Assembly: GCA_022565615.1 (NCBI GenBank)
Contig: JAIUMM010000006.1
Coordinates: forward strand, 1 to 57,971
DNA: 57,971 bases
Direction of reading: 5' to 3'
Source of the DNA: Nanobdellota archaeon
Lineage (GTDB): Archaea > Nanobdellota > Nanobdellia > Woesearchaeales > UBA583
Both the position numbers and the translations under genes were made by a program. The notes beneath the pieces were generated by a model. That model saw only the letters and a program-made list of their open reading frames with translations, searched no databases and was not told the DNA's origin. Below are positions 9,813-16,275 of this stretch, piece after piece. Position 1 is the first letter of the stretch; each line of letters opens with the position of its first letter.

Positions 9813-10295
9813 ATGTCAGTAGAAAGAACGTTTGTAATGATTAAGCCAGATGGTGTACAAAGAGGACTTGTTGGAGAAATCCTATCAAGATTTGAAAAAG
9901 TAGGATTAAAACTTGTAGCAATGAAATTTATGCATGTTGATGAAGATTTTTCAAAAAAACATTATAGTGATTTAGTTGAAAAACCATTTTATCCAGGATT
10001 AGAAGATTTATTAACTTCAGGACCTGTTGTTGCAATGGTATTTGAAGGTGCAAAATCAATTTCATTGGTGAGAAAAATGGTGGGAGCAACTGAACCTGCT
10101 TCATCACAACCAGGAACTATTAGAGGAGACTATGCTCATATGAATTACGCAAGAGCAGATGCTGAGGGTAAAGCTCTTCCAAATTTAATTCACGCATCAG
10201 ATTCACCAGAAGGAGCAGAGAAAGAAATTCATTTATGGTTCTCAGAGAGTGAAATTTACGATAACTATGAAACTGTATTTTCTAAATTTATGTAA
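9813..10295 (+). CDS. ndk: nucleoside diphosphate kinase
   Basis: 160 residues, full length. The enzyme transfers the gamma phosphate of NTPs to NDPs through a phospho-histidine. The N-terminus [19 protein letters not shown] is classical; the active-site His is His127 in NLIHASDS, and Arg87, Thr93 and Arg104 of the nucleotide site are in place. The ATG at 9813 is chosen over TTG 9801 because [12 protein letters not shown] matches family starts and has a TATA box at the right distance. It is a cytosolic housekeeping enzyme and monocistronic. Confidence 0.95.
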   Translation: MSVERTFVMIKPDGVQRGLVGEILSRFEKVGLKLVAMKFMHVDEDFSKKHYSDLVEKPFYPGLEDLLTSGPVVAMVFEGAKSISLVRKMVGATEPASSQPGTIRGDYAHMNYARADAEGKALPNLIHASDSPEGAEKEIHLWFSESEIYDNYETVFSKFM

Positions 10296-10369
10296 TGTTC
10301 AATTTATTGAATATTTAAAAATTATCTTTATTTTGTTTAAATTAAATATTTAGAAATATTTATTTAATT

Positions 10370-11029
10370 TTATTTATTAAAAGTAATGTATTTATCAAAA
10401 TATACTCTATCATCCTCTTTTAATTCTGTATAGAACCATTCAAGTTTAGCATGTTTTCTAATATAAATAAAATTAAATATGGGAGAATTTAGCAAATTTG
10501 AATAATTTTCTTGAAATAATGTGAACATAGTTCTTCTATCAAGAAGAGGACTCTCTTCTTCTTTTATATTTTGATAACAAAAAATTAATTGTTTTTCTAA
10601 CTCTTCTAATTTATTCTTATATTTATCAGCTGTAGTGTTACCCCCCAGTTCTTCATTTCTTCCATTTTGCCCAATTATTATACACATTGTATTAATTAAA
10701 GCAATTATTATTTTCAATGATTCTAAATATTCTTCTTGCTTAATGAGCGTTTTTAAATATGAAATTTTAGGATGTAAGTACATTTTGTTGAAAAATGTAA
10801 TATTATACATGTATTCTTTATTTCCAATACTCTTTCTTGCTTTTTTCATTTCTTTTTGTGCTTCTACAATATAGTCTTGAATAAATTTATGTTGAATTGA
10901 AATATCAAATTTTTTAATAAATTCTTTTAAAAGTGGTTCATTTTTTTTGAGTTGAGATGATAAAAATCGAACTAGTTTGTCTTGTGGAATTTGTTTGAGT
11001 TCTTTTGCAATATTTATTTTTTCATACAT
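10370..11029 (-). CDS. hypothetical helical protein
   Basis: 219 residues, not recognised. It is rich in Lys, Glu and Ile, with predicted long helices and no signal peptide or convincing membrane segment (residues about 105-118 are hydrophobic, IIIALINTMCIIIG, perhaps a buried helix). There is no catalytic motif. A small hydrophobic protein gene lies upstream on the same strand with a 26-base gap, so co-transcription is possible. Confidence 0.5.
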   Translation of the reverse strand: MYEKINIAKELKQIPQDKLVRFLSSQLKKNEPLLKEFIKKFDISIQHKFIQDYIVEAQKEMKKARKSIGNKEYMYNITFFNKMYLHPKISYLKTLIKQEEYLESLKIIIALINTMCIIIGQNGRNEELGGNTTADKYKNKLEELEKQLIFCYQNIKEEESPLLDRRTMFTLFQENYSNLLNSPIFNFIYIRKHAKLEWFYTELKEDDRVYFDKYITFNK

Positions 11030-11055
11030 TTTTATATCTTATTCTATAAATAATT

Positions 11056-11229
11056 TTAAGAGAAAATACTTAGAACAGGTCCTGCTAAGGAATTAACTCC
11101 CATTCCAAATAAAATAATAGCAATAATTACAATAATAATTAATACTAAAGTTTGAATGGTAAAATCTGCTCTTTTTTGAATAAATATTAATTTTGAAGTA
11201 TTAAGAGGTAATCTAAATAATGGTTTCAT
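11056..11229 (-). CDS. small type IV pilin-like membrane protein
   Basis: 57 residues when started at the internal ATG 11229, which has a TATA box about 26 nt upstream (the frame extends to an ATG at 11271). The core KRADFTIQTLVLIIIVIIAI looks like an archaeal class III signal: a basic patch, a small residue, a polar spacer, then a long hydrophobic helix, as in prepilins. The tail after the helix is only about 17 residues. It could be a minor pilin or simply a small membrane protein; no prepilin peptidase is in the window. Confidence 0.5.
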   Translation of the reverse strand: MKPLFRLPLNTSKLIFIQKRADFTIQTLVLIIIVIIAIILFGMGVNSLAGPVLSIFS

Positions 11230-11250
11230 ATTATTTATTGTAGTTAATTT

Positions 11251-11262
11251 TTTATAAATATG
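11251..11262 (-). promoter_or_regulatory. TATA-like promoter of the small pilin-like gene
   Basis: On the minus strand this reads ATATTTATAAA, centred about 26 nt before the ATG at 11229. It lies inside the longer version of the frame and so argues for the shorter start. Confidence 0.4.
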
Positions 11263-11298
11263 TCTACTCAATATGTATATGTTTTAGATTAGACAAAT

Positions 11299-11310
11299 AT
11301 ATTTAAATAC
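11299..11310 (+). promoter_or_regulatory. TATA-like promoter of the uvrA fragment
   Basis: ATATTTAAATAC is centred about 29 nt before the ATG at 11333. The promoter appears intact although the gene is truncated. Confidence 0.45.
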
Positions 11311-11332
11311 GTCCTCATCTAAATTAAATTAG

Positions 11333-12088
11333 ATGAAAGATAAGATAATTGTAAGGGGTGCAAGAGAGCATAATCTTAAAAATATTGATGTTGAAATTCC
11401 TAAATTCTCTTTTACAGTAATTACAGGACTTAGTGGTTCAGGAAAATCTACACTTGCTTTTGATACTATTTATAATGAGGGAAATCGTAGATATGTTGAG
11501 AGTTTATCTTCATATGCAAGACAATTTTTAGGAAATTCTAATAAACCTGATGTTGATAGTATTGAAGGTTTGAGTCCTGCTATATCAATTGAACAAAAAA
11601 CAACTTCAAAAAATCCAAGATCAACTGTTGGAACTGTAACTGAAATTTATGATTATCTGCGTTTATTATATGCAAGAGTTGGAAAACAATATTGTCCAAA
11701 ATGTGGGGAAGAAATTTCTCCTCAATCTCCTCAAAGTATAGTTACTACAATTTTAGGAATGTATAATGAGAAGAAAATTATGATTCTAGCTCCTATGATT
11801 GTAGGACAAAAAGGAACGTATGAAAAAGTATTTGAAGATTGTAAAAAAGAAGGGTTTTCAAGAATTAGAGTAGATGGAGAAATATATCACACAGATACTG
11901 TAAAAGATGAGGTCACACTTGAGAGATATGAGAAACACTGGATAGAGTATGTAATTGATAGAATTACGGTAAATCAAGATAATAGACAACGATTGACAGA
12001 GGCAGTAGAGCAGGCTCTACATTTTTCAAAAGGTAATGTGAAGATATTAGATGTAGAAAAAGAGAAGGAAGTTTTAAAAACATTATAA
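11333..12088 (+). pseudogene. uvrA: N-terminal fragment of excinuclease subunit UvrA
   Basis: 251 residues against roughly 940 for complete UvrA. Visible are the typical start [19 protein letters not shown], Walker [10 protein letters not shown], the Q-loop region [11 protein letters not shown], the CPKCG pair and the UvrB-binding domain ([22 protein letters not shown]). It stops with TAA exactly where the second zinc module (F-S-x-x-F-A-C-P-x-C-G) should begin. Only 29 bases separate it from the convergent gene, and no further UvrA sequence is visible there. It lacks the ABC signature and the whole second ATPase, so it cannot work as UvrA; it is either a deletion remnant or a reused short protein. 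Confidence 0.8.
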
Positions 12089-12117
12089 TTTTTATTTTAA
12101 GTTGAGTTATTATTTAT

Positions 12118-12912
12118 TTAGTTCCATTCTTCTTCTATTTTTTCTATTAAAATTTCAGTAAATTCTTCAGATTGCCAAAGAGTATTGTGTCCAAATCCTT
12201 CAATAAGTGTATATGTTGAGTTTTCTAAATTTAAAGTTTCATATAATTTTTTTGAAAATTTAGGATTGATAGTCCTATCCTTTTGTGCATGTATAATATG
12301 GAGTGTGTTTGTATATTTTTCTAAATATCTATAATTATTAAAGTTTTCAGTAAGTAGAAATGGAAATATAGGAACAAAAAAGAATTGTTGTTGAGCAATT
12401 TCTTGAAGAGATGAAATAGGATTTAATAGAATTACAGTTGACACATTTGAATTAATTGAACTATGAAAACTTGCAGGAGCACTCCCAATACTCATTCCAA
12501 CTACTATGATATTTGAATAATTTTGAAGTTCAATAAATTCATTAATATCTTCTACATTTTGTAAAATTTTCTCTTTAGAAGGTTTTACATCATCATTTGA
12601 AAAACCACTATATTCTAAGAAGAGAATTGATGTATTAAATTGTTCAAAAAAAGTTCTAAGTTGAGCTCTTTGACACGCAGAACCTGCATTACCTCTATAA
12701 TATATAATTATAGTTTCATTAGAATTATTTAAATAATACGCTCTTGCAGTATTGTGTTGAATTATTTGATAATCTAAAAATTCAGAACATTCTTCAAAAA
12801 TTTGAGGAGTTGGATGATACAACATATTTGCTTGATTAGTGTATAAAAATCCAATTAGGAGGAGATATACTACAAATAGAAAGATAAAAAATTGAATAAT
12901 TTGTTTATTCAT
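12118..12912 (-). CDS. membrane-anchored alpha/beta hydrolase (ABHD13/BEM46-like)
   Basis: 264 residues. The N-terminal membrane helix (about 5-24) is followed by LYHPTPQ and YYRGNAGSA, which matches the YFHGNAGN-type oxyanion motif of BEM46/ABHD13 hydrolases. The triad is visible: Ser141 in GMSIG, Asp212 in AQKDRT and His242 in GFGHN. The catalytic domain is probably outside the membrane. Substrate unknown; esterase or thioesterase activity on lipids or acylated proteins is a family-level guess. It is convergent with the uvrA fragment. Confidence 0.8.
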   Translation of the reverse strand: MNKQIIQFFIFLFVVYLLLIGFLYTNQANMLYHPTPQIFEECSEFLDYQIIQHNTARAYYLNNSNETIIIYYRGNAGSACQRAQLRTFFEQFNTSILFLEYSGFSNDDVKPSKEKILQNVEDINEFIELQNYSNIIVVGMSIGSAPASFHSSINSNVSTVILLNPISSLQEIAQQQFFFVPIFPFLLTENFNNYRYLEKYTNTLHIIHAQKDRTINPKFSKKLYETLNLENSTYTLIEGFGHNTLWQSEEFTEILIEKIEEEWN

Positions 12913-12975
12913 ATTAACTATAATCTAGAAATGTAATTAAGTTTTTTTAATTAAAAATTAAAATGAATTTAAATT

Positions 12976-13389
12976 TTACTCCTCTTTTGCTTCTTCAGCA
13001 GGGGCAGGTGCAAAAGCAGCTTCAATTGCTTGTTCTCCTTTTACAACTTTTACATTTACTTGGTGAATTTTATTATGAACTGTATTTCCACAAACCATTT
13101 TTTTAACTCTTAAACCACCAAATCGTTTTCCTCTTAATTTTCCACTAAATCCAACTCCTTTAGTTAAGAGTACTTTTTTTCTATTTTGTCCGTGAACATC
13201 TTTTCTCATAGGAAATCCATCGATATCTGAACCTCCTCTTAATTCTAATTCAACTCCGGAAATCCCAATTAATTCTCCATTAATAGTTTCCCCGAGTGCT
13301 TTACCATACAAAGCCTCAGCTTCTTGTGTGGATAGTTCCTTTTGGTAACATTTCCCACTTTTTGTTCCAATAACTAGTTTCATAGCCAT
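12976..13389 (-). CDS. rps6e: 30S ribosomal protein S6e
   Basis: 137 residues, an archaeal/eukaryotic small-subunit protein. Typical blocks are MKLVIGTKSGKCYQKEL, GGSDIDGFPMRKDVHG and RGKRFGGLRVKKMVCGNTV. It has an Ala/Pro/Glu-rich C-terminal tail. The start could be Met1 or Met3 (MKLVIG is the family start). A TATA-like TTTATAAATA lies about 65-70 nt upstream (13451-13460), so this gene may have a short leader. Confidence 0.95.
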   Translation of the reverse strand: MAMKLVIGTKSGKCYQKELSTQEAEALYGKALGETINGELIGISGVELELRGGSDIDGFPMRKDVHGQNRKKVLLTKGVGFSGKLRGKRFGGLRVKKMVCGNTVHNKIHQVNVKVVKGEQAIEAAFAPAPAEEAKEE

Positions 13390-13509
13390 TTTTTATTCAT
13401 TATGTTAAATTAGACAGTTTTAAATTGCCTATATAGAATAATTAGAAAGTATTTATAAATTATAAGGTTTAAATTCTTATATTTTACTTATTAAATTAAA
13501 TTTAAATAA

Positions 13510-13800
13510 TTAAGAATAAACAATTATTCCAATAATTACAAGTCCATACATTAAACACCATAGTCCAAACATAGTTTGTAATTTTTTATCTTCATGAATA
13601 ATGGCATATAAGAAAAGAGGAATTTGCATAAGTAAAAATAATATCCATGTGGTAATGGAGACTCCCGCAACTTCATTGAGAATCCAGATATTATAAATTT
13701 GAGGAAGAGCACTAAGAGGAAATATAAATGAAATAATACTTACAATTTTTTCAAGAAAAAGATTTCTTTTTTCTTTATCAGTAATGATTAACATATGCAT
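13510..13800 (-). CDS. PQ-loop (SemiSWEET-like) small membrane transporter
   Basis: 96 residues with three membrane helices, the size of a SemiSWEET half-transporter. The PQ-loop motif is visible as PLSALPQIYNIW, followed by VAGVSITTWILFL. Family knowledge: dimers of such three-helix bundles move small sugars or other small solutes across the membrane. The substrate cannot be read from sequence. It is divergent from the glycosyltransferase gene, and the TATA box at 13820-13828 fits the ATG at 13800. Confidence 0.75.
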   Translation of the reverse strand: MHMLIITDKEKRNLFLEKIVSIISFIFPLSALPQIYNIWILNEVAGVSITTWILFLLMQIPLFLYAIIHEDKKLQTMFGLWCLMYGLVIIGIIVYS

Positions 13801-13819
13801 AATTAATTATTGTTTTGTA

Positions 13820-13856
13820 CTTTTATATGATTTTGTATTCCATAATTATTTAAAAG
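13820..13856. promoter_or_regulatory. divergent promoter pair (PQ-loop gene / glycosyltransferase)
   Basis: On the minus strand ATATAAAAG (13820-13828) is about 24 nt before the ATG at 13800. On the plus strand ATTATTTAAAAG (13845-13856) is about 29 nt before the ATG at 13880. The second box decides the glycosyltransferase start in favour of 13880. Confidence 0.55.
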
Positions 13857-13879
13857 AATTTTATTTACTATATGTAGAA

Positions 13880-15160
13880 ATGGCTCTTGATGATGCAATT
13901 ATTAAATATACTGTGTGGGCACTATATTTTATTAGTCTGTATTTATTAATATATTGGCTTTTTGTAATGTTTGAATATAATTCTCCAACTCCTAAGCGTT
14001 CTATTATTAATAAAGAAGAAGGAGTTACAATAATTTTACCGATGTGGAATGAAGAAGAAAATATAGGTCCAACATTAGATTCATTATTTAATTCAGTATA
14101 CCCAAAAGATAAATTGCACGTTATTGTAGTTGATGATGGTTCAACAGATAATTCTTATAATGTTGCAAAAGAGTATCAAAAAAAATATACTTTTAAACTT
14201 ATTAAACAAAAAAATGGAGGGAAGTATACAGCACTAAATAAAGGTTTAGAATCTGTAAAAACTCCTTATTTTGCATGTTTAGATGTAGATGGATATGTTG
14301 ATAAATATGCAATTAGAAATATTCAAAAAGAGTTCACAAATGAAAATATTGCTGCAGTGATGCCAATTATGAAAGTAGCTGAACAAAAAAATATGCTTCA
14401 AAAAGTTCAATCCTTAGAATATATTTTAAATGTATTTTTAAAATTTTTTATTAGTAAAATTAATTGTGTTCATGTGACTCCTGGTCCTTTAAGTACATAT
14501 AGGACTGACGTTGTGAAAAAATTAGGCGGATTTATTAAAGGATATAATGTAGAAGATTTGGAGATGGCTCTACGACTCCAATCTCAACATTACGAAATTA
14601 AACAATCAAGTGATGCTATAATTTATACAAAATGTCCTGCAACATTAAAAGGATTTATTGCTCAGCGTTTAAGGTGGTATTTGGGTTCAATGAGAAATGT
14701 ATTAATTACATATAGATTTATGATTTTTAATAGAAAATATGGAGAGTTTGGAATATTTTATATTCCATTTGTTGCTTTAAATGGACTCTTAGGATTTATT
14801 GGAGTAGCTTTAGTTTCATATTTAGTAATTAGAAGTATTTATAGAACCTTAAAATATTGGTATTTAACAAACTTTGATTTTGCAACATATATTAGTTCTT
14901 TAACACTGAATTTTGATATACTTGCATTTAATTTTCAAATGATTGTAACTGGATTTATTCTATATTTAATTATATTTTTATATGTTTATTTAGGATATAT
15001 CAATGCAAAAGAGAGATTAAATATCAAAGGCACCATTTCTAAAACATTTTTATTTTTGTACTTTTTTTTTGTACTTAAATTCATTTTAGCATATATTTGG
15101 TTTAAAGTATTTTATAGACTTATTAAAGGAGATACGAATGTTTGGATTAAGTCCAAATAA
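13880..15160 (+). CDS. processive family 2 glycosyltransferase, membrane-bound
   Basis: 426 residues from the ATG at 13880; the frame runs up to 13784, but that would overlap the divergent gene and its promoter. One N-terminal helix (about 11-32) precedes a GT-A domain with VVDDGS (84-88), the metal-binding DVD (135-137), the acidic VEDLE around 224-228 and QRLRW (262-266). The Q-x-x-R-W motif marks processive enzymes such as cellulose or hyaluronan synthases. About three to four C-terminal helices would form the export channel. Likely role: making a surface polysaccharide from nucleotide sugars. The sugar is not predictable. Confidence 0.85.
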   Translation: MALDDAIIKYTVWALYFISLYLLIYWLFVMFEYNSPTPKRSIINKEEGVTIILPMWNEEENIGPTLDSLFNSVYPKDKLHVIVVDDGSTDNSYNVAKEYQKKYTFKLIKQKNGGKYTALNKGLESVKTPYFACLDVDGYVDKYAIRNIQKEFTNENIAAVMPIMKVAEQKNMLQKVQSLEYILNVFLKFFISKINCVHVTPGPLSTYRTDVVKKLGGFIKGYNVEDLEMALRLQSQHYEIKQSSDAIIYTKCPATLKGFIAQRLRWYLGSMRNVLITYRFMIFNRKYGEFGIFYIPFVALNGLLGFIGVALVSYLVIRSIYRTLKYWYLTNFDFATYISSLTLNFDILAFNFQMIVTGFILYLIIFLYVYLGYINAKERLNIKGTISKTFLFLYFFFVLKFILAYIWFKVFYRLIKGDTNVWIKSK

Positions 15161-15261
15161 ATCATTTTAGTTTATAATTACTTATTTAAATATTACTAAA
15201 TATAAGTATATAATTTAAAGATAAAGATTTATAAAATTAAAACAATTTAGTATAATAAGAA

Positions 15262-15951
15262 ATGCACAGAGAGATTCACAAATCAAGGCATATTACTGTA
15301 TTAATTATTGCAACTATAATATTTTTACTTGGAATTTTAGTTGGTGCACAAGTAGAACAATTTCGTCTAGAGAAATTAGAAAGGGAATTTAGAGAACAAA
15401 GTAGAATTTCTGATGAAATGCAAGCAGAAATTGAATATATAAATTATTTATTAGATTCTCAAAGAAATAATGGTTATTCTTGTCAATTACTAGTAAATTC
15501 TTACCTTGATAGTATTAAGCGTTTAGATGACATTGTATTTTCTCTTGAAAGATATGAATCTAGTGCAATTACAAGACTTGAAGATTATTCGTTAATAAAA
15601 GAAAATTATTTTAATCTTCAAACAAGATATTATATACTTGGAAATAGAGTTAATTCTTTATGTCCAAATTCTTTTGATACAATATTATATTTTTATACTA
15701 ATGAAAAAGATTGTCCAGAGTGTGAAGATCAAGGTTTATTTTTAGATCATATTAAAAGGAAACATCAAAATAATGTTATGATTTTTTCATTCGATATTCA
15801 AAGTTCAGTAACTATTGTTTCAATGCTTTCAAATAATAACCAAGTTAAATCATATGAAGTTCCTACATTAATAATAAATGGAGAGAATAGACTTGATTTT
15901 TCAAATGTTGAAATAATTGAACAATTTTTAGAAATCTCAATGGAAAATTAA
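15262..15951 (+). CDS. membrane-tethered thioredoxin-fold protein with coiled-coil stalk
   Basis: 229 residues. A membrane helix (about 11-28) is followed by a charged coiled coil (about 31-125) and a C-terminal thioredoxin-like domain: strand TILYFYT, then Cys151-Pro-Glu-Cys154, and a cis-Pro loop at Val200-Pro201-Thr. The layout places the CxxC domain outside the cell on a stalk. It may form, reduce or isomerise disulfides in exported proteins, many of which carry Cys pairs here. A TATA-like ATTTATAAAA lies about 30 nt upstream. The redox direction cannot be judged. Confidence 0.7.
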   Translation: MHREIHKSRHITVLIIATIIFLLGILVGAQVEQFRLEKLEREFREQSRISDEMQAEIEYINYLLDSQRNNGYSCQLLVNSYLDSIKRLDDIVFSLERYESSAITRLEDYSLIKENYFNLQTRYYILGNRVNSLCPNSFDTILYFYTNEKDCPECEDQGLFLDHIKRKHQNNVMIFSFDIQSSVTIVSMLSNNNQVKSYEVPTLIINGENRLDFSNVEIIEQFLEISMEN

Positions 15952-16031
15952 TGGAAATTAATAGTTAATTACAATAAATTGTTTAGAAATAAATTAATTA
16001 TTATAAATGATTACTAATATTAAATAAATAG

Positions 16032-16041
16032 TTTTTTAAAG
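16032..16041 (+). promoter_or_regulatory. TATA-like promoter of the candidate RNA
   Basis: TTTTTTAAAG is centred about 23-24 nt before 16060, where the long terminal stem of the candidate RNA starts. This is the expected distance from TATA box to transcription start. Confidence 0.4.
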
Positions 16042-16058
16042 TAAATTTTATTAATGAA

Positions 16059-16203
16059 AATTGTAAGGTAAAGCAATAGCGAAAATCTAGAAATATATTG
16101 ATGTGTTATGTTTGTGGGCTTGCATGTATATTATTTACCTCTGTGAGTTCTCTTTGTCTAAATACTAAGTTGACATCTGAAGAGTTCTAGATACCTTACA
16201 ATT
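16059..16203 (+). ncRNA. candidate structured RNA of about 145 nt, unassigned
   Basis: The 324-base gap between two plus-strand genes (15952-16275) contains a segment with clearly more G and C than its surroundings. Its ends pair perfectly over 12 bp (16059-16070 AATTGTAAGGTA with 16192-16203). A 15-nt one-sided bulge (16071-16085) follows on the 5' side, then a second 7-bp helix (16086-16092 TCTAGAA with 16185-16191), stacked directly on the first on the 3' side. Inside, GATGT (16100-16104) can pair with ACATC (16173-16177). There is no tRNA, SRP, RNase P or 5S signature that I can recognise. A TGATG and a CTGA (16177-16180) next to the inner helix recall box C/D elements, but not convincingly. 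The strand is inferred from the TATA box. Confidence 0.6.
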
Positions 16204-16275
16204 CTTAAAAAATTAAAACGTATTTTCTATACAGTGATTGCATTAATTTAAATTATATGTATTTAAAAATAAATT

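Noticed and set aside
13784-13879. Longer N-terminus for the glycosyltransferase.
   Set aside because: It would overlap the start of the divergent PQ-loop gene and both promoters; the TATA box supports 13880.
16059-16203. Candidate RNA as SRP RNA or RNase P RNA.
   Set aside because: It is too short, and the conserved apical loop of SRP helix 8 and the conserved core regions of RNase P RNA are not visible.
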